From: Streptomyces sp. NBC_00377
GTDB lineage: Bacteria > Actinomycetota > Actinomycetes > Streptomycetales > Streptomycetaceae
Length of the DNA stretch: 64,000 nucleotides
Assembly: GCF_036075115.1 (NCBI RefSeq)
Contig: NZ_CP107958.1
Coordinates: 1,798,001-1,862,000, forward strand
Direction: 5' to 3'
Shown here: piece after piece, positions 41,332 through 51,634 of the stretch
Layout of the letters: every line of letters starts with the position of its first letter
Numbering within the stretch: position 1 is the stretch's first letter
Notes under the pieces: model-generated
Seen by the model: only the letters and a program-made list of their open reading frames with translations
What the model was told of the DNA's origin: nothing
The model's database searches: none
Translations under genes and position numbers: made by a program

Positions 41332-42939
41332 TTACAGGCGGTCCAGGAGCGCCCGCAGGGCCTGGGCGGCGGCGCGGTCGTGGGGGCCCGGGGCCGTGCC
41401 GGTGGTGCGCCAGGCGACGAATCCGTCGGGGCGGACGAGCACGGCGCCGCCGGGGTGGAGGCCGTAGCGCCGGGGGAACGCGCCGTCCGGGTCGCGCAGA
41501 TGCCCGTCGGGTCCCACACGGACCGTCCTGAGGCTGACGCCGAGCGCCTCGGCCTCGCCCTCGACCGCAGCCGGCCAGGCGTCCGCCGTCCCGTCGACGA
41601 GGAGCGTGAACCCGTCGCCGTAGAGGTCGATGACCGACTGCGGGCCCTGGGGGCCGTCCAGGACCAGGTGCGGGGCGCGGGCGCCGGGGCGGGCGCTCGG
41701 CTGCTCCGGGTCCTCGACCAGCGCGCCCGGGTCGCCGTCCTCGGCCGTGAACGCGCCGGACGGGTAGCGGTAGCCGAAGGTCATGGCGGCCTCGCTGAGC
41801 AGGTCCGCCGCGACGTCCTTGTACTGCTTGCCGTCACGGACCGCGAACCGCAGCATCGCCTGCCGGACGGTCTCCTCCGCCACCGGACGCCGCTCCGCGT
41901 CGTAGCTCGCCAGCAGTCCGGGGCCGGCCGCTCCGGACAGCACCAGGGCCAGCTTCCACGCCAGGTTGTACGCGTCCTGGATGCCGGTGCTGGCGCCGAA
42001 CGCGCCGGTCGGCGGCATGACGTGCGCGGCGTCCCCGGCGACGAAGACCCGGCGGGTCGCGAAGGCGTCCGCCACCCGGGCGGAGATGTCCCACGCCGGC
42101 ATGTCCACCGACTCGATCTTCAACTGGAGGTCCGGGACGCCCACCGCCGCGCGGACCAGGGCGACGCAGCGCTCCTCGGTGAAGTCCTCGGCGCTCTGCC
42201 CCTGCTCGGGGAAGAAGGACACGTTGATGACCCAGCGACGGTCGTTGTCGATGGGGATGATCGTGCCGCGCACCTCGGGGTTGTTGACGTAGGCGGCGAT
42301 GATCCGCCGCCCGCGCAGCGCCTCGTCGAGGTCGGCCTCGAAGAAGAAGCTGATCAGGTTGGTGATGGTGCCGCGACCGTGGCCGCCGATGCCGAGCATC
42401 CCGCGCAGTGGGCTGCGGCTGCCGTCCGCCGCGATCACGTAGGCGGCGCGGATCTCCGTCTCGGTGTCCGAGGCGAGGTCCCTGACCCGCACCAGGACAC
42501 CTTCTTCGTCCTCCCGGACCGTCTCGACCCGCGTGTGGAAGCGGACGTCGGCACCGGCCTCCACAGCCCGTTCCCGCAGGATCGGCTCCAGCTGGTTCTG
42601 GTCGATGAGAGTCCACTGGGTGGGGCTGATGCGTCCGATGTCGTCGGGCGAGGCGTTCGGCATCCGTACGCGTTCCTGGCCCGCCAGTGTCTCCACGTGC
42701 ACCAGGTCGGTGTTGCCGGAGATGGGCGACCGTCCGGCCCGGACCCGCTCCTCCATGCCGACGGCGCGGTACAGCTCCATGGTGCGCGGGTTGATCGCGC
42801 GGGCCTTGGGGTGGGAGGAGGTGTCGGCGTGCCGCTCCACCAGCGTGGCGCGCACCCCGTGCCGGGCCAGGAAGACCGCGGCCGAGAGTCCCGTCAGCCC
42901 GCCGCCGACGATGAGGACGGACGTCTGCTCCTGCTTCAT
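41332..42939 (-). CDS. FAD-dependent aromatic monooxygenase 2 (group A)
   Basis: A 535-residue relative of monooxygenase 1. FAD motif VLIVGGGLTGLSAAVFLARH, DG motif AADGSRSPLRGMLGI, GD motif VFVAGDAAHVMPPTGAFGAS, and the C-terminal VLVRPDGFVAWRTTG. The start ATG overlaps the stop of the upstream O-methyltransferase. The large number of such enzymes in this cluster fits a heavily oxidised, possibly ring-cleaved (xanthone-forming) polyketide. Confidence 0.92.
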   Translation of the reverse strand: MKQEQTSVLIVGGGLTGLSAAVFLARHGVRATLVERHADTSSHPKARAINPRTMELYRAVGMEERVRAGRSPISGNTDLVHVETLAGQERVRMPNASPDDIGRISPTQWTLIDQNQLEPILRERAVEAGADVRFHTRVETVREDEEGVLVRVRDLASDTETEIRAAYVIAADGSRSPLRGMLGIGGHGRGTITNLISFFFEADLDEALRGRRIIAAYVNNPEVRGTIIPIDNDRRWVINVSFFPEQGQSAEDFTEERCVALVRAAVGVPDLQLKIESVDMPAWDISARVADAFATRRVFVAGDAAHVMPPTGAFGASTGIQDAYNLAWKLALVLSGAAGPGLLASYDAERRPVAEETVRQAMLRFAVRDGKQYKDVAADLLSEAAMTFGYRYPSGAFTAEDGDPGALVEDPEQPSARPGARAPHLVLDGPQGPQSVIDLYGDGFTLLVDGTADAWPAAVEGEAEALGVSLRTVRVGPDGHLRDPDGAFPRRYGLHPGGAVLVRPDGFVAWRTTGTAPGPHDRAAAQALRALLDRL

Positions 42940-43982
42940 GCTGCTGCCTCCTTGTGGGCCGTCACGAGGGTGTGGGTACCGAGCAGCGGCTCGGCGGCGC
43001 CGTCGGCGAACCCGGCGTCGCGCAGCCACTCCTGGCAGTCCGCGATCCGGTACTCGGAACCGTCGGGGCTGACCAGCCGCATGTGCAGACTGCTCAGGAG
43101 CCGCTCGGGATCGCTGCGGTCGTCGTCGATCATGCGGTCGTAGACCACGATCGTGCCGCCCGGGTTGAGCGCGTCGAAGACCCGGCCGAGGAGGGTGCGC
43201 CGCCGCTCGGTGTCGAACCCGTGCAGGATGTGACCGAGCACGAACACGTCCGCCCCGGGCAGCGGGTCGGCGAAGAAGTCCCCGCCGACGAAGGACACCC
43301 GGTCGCCGAGCGCCAGGCCGGCGATGTGCTCGGTGAAGAGGGGCCGGGTGCGCTCCAGGTCGAAGCAGGTCGCCCGCAGGTGGGGGTGGGCCTGGGCGAG
43401 GACGGCGGCGAGGTTGCCGCGGGCTCCGCCGAGGTCGGTGAACGAGGTGTGCCGGCTCCAGTCGACCCGGCGGGCCAACTCGGCGCCCATCCGGTCGCTG
43501 TACGCGTCGAGCCCGGCCAGGAACCGCTTCATCTTCGCGGGGTCCTGGTGCCGGTTCCCGACGAAGCCGCCCTTGTCGGGGTCGAGATGCTGGGGTTCGC
43601 CGGTGCGCAGCGCCTCGGTGAGACGGCCCCAGGTCCCGTACAGGGTCTCGTTGGTGAGTTCGACGAACCCGCCGAGGTAGGAGGTGGAGTCCGGCACGAG
43701 GTACGCCTGCGCCAGCAGGGAGTTGCGGTACCGGCCGTCGCTGCGCTCCAGCAGGCCGAGCCCCGCCAGGGCGTCGAGGAAGTCGGGCGCCATGCGGGAG
43801 TGCATGCCGGTGCGCCGAACCACGTGGTCCGCGTCGCGGGGGCCGTCGGCGAGCGCGGCGAACACGCCGAGCGACACGGCGCTGTGCAGTACCTTCGCGG
43901 CGCAGTCGGCGATGGTCAGTTTGATGAGCGGGCCCGGGTCGACCGCCGCTGCCGTCGTGGTCGGGTCCTCGGTCGTCGTCAC
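42936..43982 (-). CDS. O-methyltransferase 1 (PF00891 type)
   Basis: A 348-residue SAM-dependent O-methyltransferase of the TcmN/DmpM-like class with an N-terminal winged-helix dimerisation domain (IKLTIADCAAKVLHSAVSLG) and a Rossmann domain: TDLGGARGNLAAVLAQAHP, DVFVLGHILHGFDTERRRT, GGTIVVYDRMIDDDR. The GTG start has an AGGAGG site 5 bases upstream. It probably methylates a phenol of the polyketide. It forms a two-gene operon with FAD monooxygenase 2. Confidence 0.92.
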   Translation of the reverse strand: MTTTEDPTTTAAAVDPGPLIKLTIADCAAKVLHSAVSLGVFAALADGPRDADHVVRRTGMHSRMAPDFLDALAGLGLLERSDGRYRNSLLAQAYLVPDSTSYLGGFVELTNETLYGTWGRLTEALRTGEPQHLDPDKGGFVGNRHQDPAKMKRFLAGLDAYSDRMGAELARRVDWSRHTSFTDLGGARGNLAAVLAQAHPHLRATCFDLERTRPLFTEHIAGLALGDRVSFVGGDFFADPLPGADVFVLGHILHGFDTERRRTLLGRVFDALNPGGTIVVYDRMIDDDRSDPERLLSSLHMRLVSPDGSEYRIADCQEWLRDAGFADGAAEPLLGTHTLVTAHKEAAA

Positions 43983-44437
43983 ACAAGCCTCCTGGTCGCC
44001 CTTGGCGTCTGCATGGGTGCGGTGCTGCCGACGATGTCCTCGGCAGGTCCAGCGGGGCTCGAAGAGTGCTGAAGCGCTCCGCGCGGGCCAGGTGTCCGGC
44101 GAGCTCAGGTGCGCCTCGCCCCTGGACCGCGACGGGCGACCGGTGACCGGTGACAGGTGACCGGCGAGGCAAGCAGGACGGAGGAGCTCACGGCCCGCCT
44201 CCGGATCGGCGCACGCCGAGGGGCGTCCGTGGCGTCGGTTGCGTCAGTCGCCTCAGGTGCGTCGGGTGCGTCAGGTGTGTCGGGGCCCAACTGCCGCTTC
44301 GACTCCACCGGTTGACGAGCAGCCATCGTGCGGGCGGGCGACGTCGGAGGCGGTTTCCCGGGGAGGCGGGTCGGCCGCGGCGGACGGCGGTGCGGGGGCG
44401 GGCGGCGGCCCGCGGGGCGGAACAGGTGGAGGCCGCC
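43983..44437. other. Intergenic region upstream of O-methyltransferase 1
   Basis: No supported gene. A weak SARP-like pair (TTCAGCA at 44073, TCGAGCC at 44062, minus strand, 11-base period) precedes the methyltransferase, but the -10 position (CCTGCC) is poor. Short direct repeats follow: GTGACCGGTGACAGGTGACC near 44140 and copies of GGTGCGTCAGG near 44258-44280. Confidence 0.4.
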
Positions 44438-44466
44438 CTCCCGTGGTTGCGTGGTACGCACGGGAG
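44438..44466 (-). terminator. Terminator hairpin after the DHA2 exporter gene
   Basis: CTCCCGTG and CACGGGAG form an 8-base stem with a 13-base loop, extended by flanking CCGC/GCGG beyond a mismatch. It lies about 40 bases past the stop codon of the exporter. Confidence 0.6.
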
Positions 44467-44505
44467 AGCGGCCGGTCGGGACGGCCCGACAGGTCGGGCG
44501 GCGGG

Positions 44506-46104
44506 TCAGTGGTCGGCGGGCTGGTGCTCGCGGGCCTGCTCGTCGCCGCCCGAGTCACCGTGGTCGCCGTGTCCCCCGTGGTCCCACGACCGCAGCGGCA
44601 GGTTCTTCATCCGCAGGGCGACGGCGAGGCCGACGATCAGCACCGGCACCGCGGCGAGGAAGACGGGGTTGAGGGCGGCGACGTAGGCCTGCTCGACCGC
44701 GTCACGCACGGGCGCGGAGAGCCGGTCGAGGACTTCCTGCGAGGAGAGCGCGTCCTGGTCGATGCCGTTGAGGGCGCCGGCGGGGACGCGGTCGGCGAGT
44801 TCGCGGGTGAGACGGTCGTAGAAGAGGGAGGCGAACACCGAGATGCCGATGGTGCTGCCGAGCTGACGGGAGAAGGAGACGGTGGCGTGCACGGCGCCGA
44901 TGTCGTCGCGTGGAGCGGTGTTCTGCGCGGCCATCGTCAGGACCTGCATGTTGAGGCCCGCGGCGATGCCGAACAGCAGCATGTACGCGATGACGACGGC
45001 CCGCGGGGTGTCGACGTCCATCGTGGAGAACAGCAGTGCGCCGACGATGCCGACGGTCATGCTCATCACCGGGTACCACTTGTAGCGGCCGGTCTGGGTG
45101 ATGATGCGGCCGCTGACCACGGAGGAGGCGACGAGTCCGAACATCATCGGCAGCAGCACCACGCCGGACATGGTGGGGCTGGCGCCGGTGACGACCTGCA
45201 CGTACAGCGCGAGGAAGTTGACCGCGCCGAGGAAGACGACGCCGGCCATGAAGCTGACGGCCGCGCTGACGCTGAAGGTGGAGTCGCGGAACAGGTGCAG
45301 GGGGATGACCGGTTCGGCGGCCCGGCGCTCGACGGCCAGGAACAGCGCGCCCATGACGACGGCCGCGACGCCGAGGCCGAGGATCTGCGGCGAGGTCCAG
45401 TCGTACTTCGCCCCGCCCCAGCTGGCGAGCAGCGTCAGCGCGACGATGGCGAGGCTCAGGGTGATGAATCCGGGATAGTCGATCTGAGCGCGCCGTGCCT
45501 TGGGCGGCAGGTGCAGGAAGCTGGTGATCAGGACCAGGACGATCAGCCCGAGGGGCAGGTTGATCAGGAACACCCAGTGCCAGCTGAGCAGGTCGGTGAG
45601 GAGTCCTCCGACCGCCGGTCCTGCGAGGGCGGCCGCGGCGAAGACGATGCCGAAGAGGTTGAAGTACTTGGCGCCCTCACGCGGGCTGAACAGCTCGCCG
45701 ATGATGGCGAGCACGGAGACGAACAGACCACCCGCTCCGATGCCCTGGACGACGCGGAAGACGATGAGCTGTTCCATGGACTGCGCGGCGCCGGAGACCG
45801 CGGAGCCCGCCAGGAACAGCACGATGGCGACCACGAAGACCTTCTTGCGGCCGTAGAGGTCGCCGAGCTTTCCGTAGATCGGTGTGGTGACGCTGCTGGC
45901 GATGATGTACGCCGTGGTGACCCAGGCGAACAGGTCGAGGTCGCCCAGGTCGCCGACGATGCGCGGCAGGGCGGTGGCGATGATCTGTGCGTCGAGCATC
46001 GCGAGGAAGATCGTCAGCATGCAGGCCGCGATCACGATCTTGATGCGGGTGTCGGGAGCGGCACCCGCGCCCGGGTTGTGCGACTCGGTCGGCGGCGATG
46101 ACAT
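44506..46104 (-). CDS. DHA2-family (EmrB/QacA-like) drug exporter
   Basis: A 532-residue MFS transporter with 14 helices. It starts VIAACMLTIFLAMLDAQIIA, the helix-1 D1 motif of the DHA2 family, then TPIYGKLGDLYGRKKVF (motif A) and motif C-like GPAVGGLLTDLLSWHW. The C-terminus is a His/Asp/Gly-rich cytoplasmic tail. Such pumps normally export the antibiotic made by the surrounding cluster and give self-resistance. A GC-rich 14-base palindrome (46144-46157) lies 40 bases before the ATG and could be an operator. Confidence 0.93.
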   Translation of the reverse strand: MSSPPTESHNPGAGAAPDTRIKIVIAACMLTIFLAMLDAQIIATALPRIVGDLGDLDLFAWVTTAYIIASSVTTPIYGKLGDLYGRKKVFVVAIVLFLAGSAVSGAAQSMEQLIVFRVVQGIGAGGLFVSVLAIIGELFSPREGAKYFNLFGIVFAAAALAGPAVGGLLTDLLSWHWVFLINLPLGLIVLVLITSFLHLPPKARRAQIDYPGFITLSLAIVALTLLASWGGAKYDWTSPQILGLGVAAVVMGALFLAVERRAAEPVIPLHLFRDSTFSVSAAVSFMAGVVFLGAVNFLALYVQVVTGASPTMSGVVLLPMMFGLVASSVVSGRIITQTGRYKWYPVMSMTVGIVGALLFSTMDVDTPRAVVIAYMLLFGIAAGLNMQVLTMAAQNTAPRDDIGAVHATVSFSRQLGSTIGISVFASLFYDRLTRELADRVPAGALNGIDQDALSSQEVLDRLSAPVRDAVEQAYVAALNPVFLAAVPVLIVGLAVALRMKNLPLRSWDHGGHGDHGDSGGDEQAREHQPADH

Positions 46105-46143
46105 GGCAGTGGCCTTTCGGGTGAGGGATCAGGTGTCCCGCGT

Positions 46144-46157
46144 GGGGCGCGCGCCCC
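46144..46157. promoter_or_regulatory. GC palindrome upstream of the exporter
   Basis: GGGGCGCGCGCCCC is a perfect 14-base palindrome, imperfectly extended to CGT...ACG at both sides, placed 40 bases upstream of the exporter ATG. It could be a repressor site or simply GC-rich structure. No heptamer repeats are seen here. Confidence 0.3.
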
Positions 46158-46261
46158 TACGTGTGGTGTTCCGTCCCCGTCCCACCGACTCCGAGAGGAG
46201 GGCCGGCGTCATGCGCTGTCCTTAAAGGGGATCTTCACGTCGTGGTGCGGGTGGAGGGTGG

Positions 46262-46298
46262 GTGGCCGGCCGCAACGGGGGATGATGCGGCCGGCCAC
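46262..46298 (-). terminator. Terminator hairpin after quinone oxidoreductase 1
   Basis: Perfect 12-base arms (GTGGCCGGCCGC and complement) with a 13-base loop, 33 bases downstream of the stop codon on the minus strand. Confidence 0.75.
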
Positions 46299-46330
46299 GT
46301 CCGAGGGAGGATGGCCGATGAAACGGCCGG

Positions 46331-47308
46331 TCAGGGAACCAGGACGACCTTGCCGAGCTGGGCCCGTGCCTCCATGAGTTCGTGTGCCTTGACGGCGTCC
46401 ACGAGGGGGAGCCGCTCGTGCACGACAGGCCGCACCTTGCCGGTGCTGATCATGTCGAGCAGGTCCCGCTGGCCCGCGGCGATGGCCTCGGGCCTGTTGT
46501 AGAGCATGGCGTAGAGCGCGAAGCCGGCCACGGTCTTCATGCGGCTGAGCATGAGCGGGTTGACCGACTGGATGTCGCCGCTGGCCGAACCGTAGAAGAC
46601 CAGACGGCCGAACTGCGCGGTCAGGGCGACGCTCTTGATGAGGATGTCACCGCCGACCGTCTCCAGGACGACGTCCGCACCGCGGCCGTCGGTGGCGGCC
46701 TTGACCTGCTCGTCCCAGTCGTCGTCGGTGTAGTTGACGGTGACGTCGGCGCCCAGCCCCCGGACGAAGTCCAGCTTGGCCTGGGTGCTGGCGGTCGCGA
46801 TGACCTTGCCCGCGCCCATCGCCTTGGCGATCTGCACGGCGAGGTGTCCGACGCCGCCGGATGCGGCGTCGATCAGCACGGTCTCGCCGGGCTTGAGCTG
46901 GCCGGACTCCTTCAGCGCGTGGTACGCGGTCTGGGCCGGGCTGGGCAGCAGGGTCGCCTCGGCGGCGTCCATGGAGTCGGGGATGCGGATGGCCCAGGCA
47001 GCGTCGGCGACGACGTGATCGGCGTAGGCACTGTGGTCCACGTCGACGACGATTCGGTCGCCGACGCTGAGGTCGGTGACGCCCTCACCGAGGGCCTCGA
47101 CCGTGCCGGCGACGTCGCCGCCGGGAGCGCCGGGCAGACCGGCGTGTCCGCCGATCGGGATGCCCTGGCGGCGTTGCACCTCGGCGAAGGTGACGCCGAT
47201 GGCCTCGGAGCGGATCAGCACTTCGCCCGGTCCGGGCTGCGGCGTCTCCGCCTCTTCGACACGCAGCACCGAGGGGCCGCCGTGCTCGTAGTGGCGGATG
47301 ATTCGCAT
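46331..47308 (-). CDS. NADPH:quinone oxidoreductase 1 (zinc-independent MDR family)
   Basis: A 325-residue medium-chain reductase of the quinone oxidoreductase type: RIIRHYEHGGPSVLRVEEAE, GVTFAEVQRRQGIPIGG, and the NADPH motif DAASGGVGHLAVQIAKAMGA. The zinc ligands of alcohol dehydrogenases are absent. It should reduce quinones using NADPH, either as a tailoring step or to detoxify product intermediates. It is a close paralogue (same length) of quinone oxidoreductase 2. Its promoter carries the operator shared with the MarR gene. Confidence 0.92.
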   Translation of the reverse strand: MRIIRHYEHGGPSVLRVEEAETPQPGPGEVLIRSEAIGVTFAEVQRRQGIPIGGHAGLPGAPGGDVAGTVEALGEGVTDLSVGDRIVVDVDHSAYADHVVADAAWAIRIPDSMDAAEATLLPSPAQTAYHALKESGQLKPGETVLIDAASGGVGHLAVQIAKAMGAGKVIATASTQAKLDFVRGLGADVTVNYTDDDWDEQVKAATDGRGADVVLETVGGDILIKSVALTAQFGRLVFYGSASGDIQSVNPLMLSRMKTVAGFALYAMLYNRPEAIAAGQRDLLDMISTGKVRPVVHERLPLVDAVKAHELMEARAQLGKVVLVP

Positions 47309-47381
47309 GGTTTTCTCCCAACGTGGAGGGGTTTTCGAGCCGCGAGGAACTGCGGCTCCGCCCAGGAGCCCGGGTTACTAC

Positions 47382-47419
47382 TTACATGCTGTCACACATT
47401 TACATGTTGGTCCACACAT
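47382..47419 (-). promoter_or_regulatory. Tandem operator upstream of quinone oxidoreductase 1, probably for the cluster MarR regulator
   Basis: Two near copies of an AT-rich unit: plus-strand TTACATGCTGTCACACAT (47382) and TTACATGTTGGTCCACACAT (47400). On the minus strand they read ATGTGTGACAGCAT and ATGTGTGGACCAACAT, close to the ATGTG-N6-CACAT sites in front of the MarR gene. They lie 75-110 bases before the ATG. Confidence 0.6.
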
Positions 47420-47493
47420 TATTCGGCCCATGGCGACTTCCGATTTCCACAGGGACGCGGCCCGATGGGTCATCGGTGAAAGACAGCCCCAAA

Positions 47494-47540
47494 GGTCGCC
47501 CCCGGGGAGCGCCCTTGGGGGGCGCTCCCCGGGGGCGACC
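47494..47540 (-). terminator. Second of two tandem terminators after quinone oxidoreductase 2
   Basis: A perfect 20-base inverted repeat (left arm GGTCGCCCCCGGGGAGCGCC) with a 7-base loop, about 70-118 bases past the stop of quinone oxidoreductase 2 on the minus strand. Confidence 0.8.
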
Positions 47541-47544
47541 GACG

Positions 47545-47585
47545 GAGTGCACCCCTCGGAAGACCGGCATCCGAGGGGTGCACTC
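47545..47585 (-). terminator. First of two tandem terminators after quinone oxidoreductase 2
   Basis: A perfect 15-base inverted repeat (GAGTGCACCCCTCGG) with an 11-base loop, starting 26 bases after the stop codon. Together with the hairpin just below it, it would block read-through into the separately controlled quinone oxidoreductase 1. Confidence 0.8.
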
Positions 47586-47611
47586 CGAAGGCTGTCCTGC
47601 GAGGGGTGTCC

Positions 47612-48589
47612 TCAGGGGACGAGGACCACCCGGCCGAGTTGGGCGCGCGCTTCCATCAGCCCATGGGCGGCGGCCGCCTCTTCCAGCGGCAGCTCGGCGT
47701 GCACGACGGGGCGAACCGCGCCGGAGGCCACCATGTCCAGCAGTTCCCGTGCGCCCCGGGCCATGTCGTCGGGCCGGTGGCGCATCACGCCCCACATGCT
47801 GAAGCCCATGACGGCCCGGTTGTCGAAGATGTCGCCGACCTCGATCGCCGGGACGTCGCCGCCGGCCGTGCCGTAGACCACGGTCCGGCCGAAGGCCGCG
47901 GTGAGGTTGACGCTCTTGGTGAGGATGTCGCCGCCGACCGTCTCCAGGACGAGGTCGACGCCCTGTCCGCCGGTGGCGGCCCGCACCTTCTCCTCCCAGC
48001 CGTCCTGGCTGTAGTCGACGGTGAAGTCGGCGCCGAGGGAGGCGACGAAGTCCAGCTTGGCCTGACTGCCGACGGCCGCCAGCACCTTGCCCGCACCCAG
48101 CGCCCTGGCCATCTGCACCAGCAGATGGCCGATGCCGCCCGCCGCGGCCGTGACGAGGACCGACTCCCCCGGCTGGAGCCGGCCCGCCGTGACGATCACG
48201 TGGTAGGCGGTCTGCGCGGGGATCGGCAGCGAGGTGGCCTGTCCGGCGTCGATCCCCTCGGGGATGACGAACAGCCAGTCGGCGCGGGTGACCACGTACT
48301 CGGCGTAGCCGTCGGAGCCGACGCCGGTGACCACCCGGTCGCCGGCGCGGACCCCGGTCACGCCCTCGCCGACCGCCTCGACCGTGCCGGCCACGTCGCC
48401 GCCCGGGGAGCCGGGGAGGGTGGCGGGTCCGCCGACGGGGATGCCCTGACGGCGCTGGCACTCGGCGAAGTTGACGCCGATCGCCTCGGCCCGGATCAGG
48501 ACCTCCCCGGGACCCGGCGACGGTTTCTCCGCCTCTTCGACCCTCAGCACCGACGGGGCGCCGAACTCGTGGTGACGGACAATACGCAT
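47612..48589 (-). CDS. NADPH:quinone oxidoreductase 2 (zinc-independent MDR family)
   Basis: A 325-residue paralogue of quinone oxidoreductase 1: RIVRHHEFGAPSVLRVEEAE, GVNFAECQRRQGIPVGG and TAAAGGIGHLLVQMARALGA. The two share length, start and end (both finish AQLGxVVLVP), which indicates gene duplication, with local divergence suggesting separate substrates. The ATG has a GGAG site. It is separated from copy 1 by two terminators and an operator, so they are not one operon. Confidence 0.92.
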   Translation of the reverse strand: MRIVRHHEFGAPSVLRVEEAEKPSPGPGEVLIRAEAIGVNFAECQRRQGIPVGGPATLPGSPGGDVAGTVEAVGEGVTGVRAGDRVVTGVGSDGYAEYVVTRADWLFVIPEGIDAGQATSLPIPAQTAYHVIVTAGRLQPGESVLVTAAAGGIGHLLVQMARALGAGKVLAAVGSQAKLDFVASLGADFTVDYSQDGWEEKVRAATGGQGVDLVLETVGGDILTKSVNLTAAFGRTVVYGTAGGDVPAIEVGDIFDNRAVMGFSMWGVMRHRPDDMARGARELLDMVASGAVRPVVHAELPLEEAAAAHGLMEARAQLGRVVLVP

Positions 48590-48611
48590 GAACTTGCTCC
48601 TCTTGCTTGTG

Positions 48612-48659
48612 GGGGGCTTGCTGATGTGGGGGCTTGCCGATGTGGGGGCTTGCCGATGT
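48612..48659. repeat. Three 16-base tandem repeats in the leader of quinone oxidoreductase 2
   Basis: GGGGGCTTGCTGATGT then two identical GGGGGCTTGCCGATGT, beginning 23 bases upstream of the ATG. On the coding strand this reads ACATCGGCAAGCCCCC. These may hold a regulator or shape the leader RNA. Confidence 0.75.
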
Positions 48660-48679
48660 GTGCGATCGGACTGATCGGG

Positions 48680-48905
48680 CTGGTGGAACCGCGGCCGCCC
48701 GGACCCGGACCCCGCCCCGGACCGACCGGCCCGCTTCGGACGCCGGGCCGGGCCGAACCGGACCGGCACGGCGCGCCCCGAACCAGGCCGAGGCGCCACG
48801 GTTCGTGCCGGACCGATCGGACCCGAACCGGACCCGGTCGGACAGGCGCCGGCCGCACAGGACCGGCTCCACCGGCCCGAGTCGGACCGGTACCGGACCG
48901 ACCGT
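48680..48905. repeat. Low-complexity CGGACC/CCGGAC-rich segment
   Basis: About 220 bases between the O-methyltransferase 2 stop and the 16-base repeats are dominated by CCGGACCG-like words in irregular order. No gene is supported. It may act as a terminator region for neither strand in particular. Confidence 0.5.
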
Positions 48906-48907
48906 GG

Positions 48908-49909
48908 TCAGGACGGGGTGAACTCGGCCAGTGAGCGCACCGGGCCCAGGCCGACCACCCGGCGCAGTGAGAGGCCCGCCCCGGCCGCGAGTGCGGACAG
49001 GCCGGCGCTGGTGCGCATCTGTCCGCCGAGGTAGACGAGCATCCGCAGGTCCAGGTCGGTCTGGTCGGTCTGTACGTCGAGCAGTCCTTCCACGACCATG
49101 ACCCGCCCGCCCTCGGCGACGGCCTCGGCGCAGCGGCGCAGGATGGCGGTCGCCTGCTCGTCCGGCCAGTTCAGCAGGACGTTGGCCAGCAGGTACACGT
49201 CGGCGCCGGCCGGCAGCGGGTCGAAGAAGCTGCCCACGACCGCCTGGCAGCGGTCCTCCAGGCCCGCCGCGGCGAACTCGGGTCCGGCCGCGGCGGCGGG
49301 CCGTTCGAGGTCGACGAGGGTGCCCCGGGCGCCTGGTACGGCGGCGACGACAGCCGCGAGCAGCGCTCCGCTGCCGCCGCCGACGTCGACGACATGCCGT
49401 ACGCCCTGCCACTCCCCCTGTGCCAGCAGCGCGGGGAGCACCCAGCGCATGCTGGCCGCCATCCTCGCGGCGAAGGCCTCTGCGAGCGCCGGCTCGGCCT
49501 CGACGTCCTCCCAGAAGTCCCGGCCGTGCAGGGAGGCATAGACGGGGCGGCCGGCGCGGACGGCGTCGAGCAGGCGCAGGAAGGCGAGTTCGCCCCGGCC
49601 GGTCGGCCCGTCCAGGCCGAGCCAGTCGCGGCCCGAGCCCTCGACGTCGCCGCGCAGCATGGCGCCGAGCGGGGTCGGTTCGTAGCCGCCCCCGGGCAGC
49701 GGCCGGTAGAGGCCCGCCGTCACCAGGTGGTCGAGGAGGCGGCGCAGCGCCGAGGGGTCCGCGTCCGTCGCCTCCGCCAGCGCCTCGGCGGTGACCGTGC
49801 CGGCCGCCATGTGGTCGGACAGCCGCAGGGTGGCGGCCACCCGGATGGCCATCGGAGTGATCAGGTCGCTCTTGGCCAGTAGTTCCCTGGACCAGGGTGG
49901 TGCACTCAC
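48908..49909 (-). CDS. O-methyltransferase 2 (PF00891 type)
   Basis: A 333-residue SAM-dependent O-methyltransferase: dimerisation domain (LITPMAIRVAATLRLSDHMA), SAM site HVVDVGGGSGALLAAVVAAV, DVYLLANVLLNWPDEQATAI and GGRVMVVEGLLDVQTD. The GTG at 49909 has a GAGGAG site. It resembles methyltransferase 1 in domain plan but differs in sequence, so probably a different hydroxyl is methylated. It lies downstream of FAD monooxygenase 3, 52 bases apart. Confidence 0.92.
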   Translation of the reverse strand: MSAPPWSRELLAKSDLITPMAIRVAATLRLSDHMAAGTVTAEALAEATDADPSALRRLLDHLVTAGLYRPLPGGGYEPTPLGAMLRGDVEGSGRDWLGLDGPTGRGELAFLRLLDAVRAGRPVYASLHGRDFWEDVEAEPALAEAFAARMAASMRWVLPALLAQGEWQGVRHVVDVGGGSGALLAAVVAAVPGARGTLVDLERPAAAAGPEFAAAGLEDRCQAVVGSFFDPLPAGADVYLLANVLLNWPDEQATAILRRCAEAVAEGGRVMVVEGLLDVQTDQTDLDLRMLVYLGGQMRTSAGLSALAAGAGLSLRRVVGLGPVRSLAEFTPS

Positions 49910-49961
49910 AGGTCTCCTCGAAGCGGTGGCGGTCGGGCGGAGCCGATCGTCGGGCGGCCGG

Positions 49962-51491
<1,530 letters not shown>

Positions 51492-51539
51492 GGCGAGTTT
51501 CCTCCGCGTCTTCGTCCTTCCGTCGAGCGAAGGACAATT

Positions 51540-51573
51540 ATGTGTTCACTGACAGATATGTGCTTGACCACAT
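51540..51573. promoter_or_regulatory. MarR operators between FAD monooxygenase 3 and the MarR gene
   Basis: ATGTGCTTGACCACAT at 51558-51573 is a palindrome with ATGTG/CACAT arms; a degenerate copy, ATGTGTTCACTGACAG, lies 18 bases earlier at 51540-51555. The region is AT-rich against its surroundings. Similar units occur upstream of quinone oxidoreductase 1. The position between divergent promoters fits autorepression. Confidence 0.6.
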
Positions 51574-51634
51574 GCAGTGGATTGACAGCATACAGATGCT
51601 CGTTTGCCGGAATCAACTCGCTTAAGATGGGCTC

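Noticed and set aside
47334..47375. A single TCGAAAA word upstream of quinone oxidoreductase 1 as a SARP site
   Set aside because: No second heptamer at 11 bases and no -10-like hexamer at the right distance.
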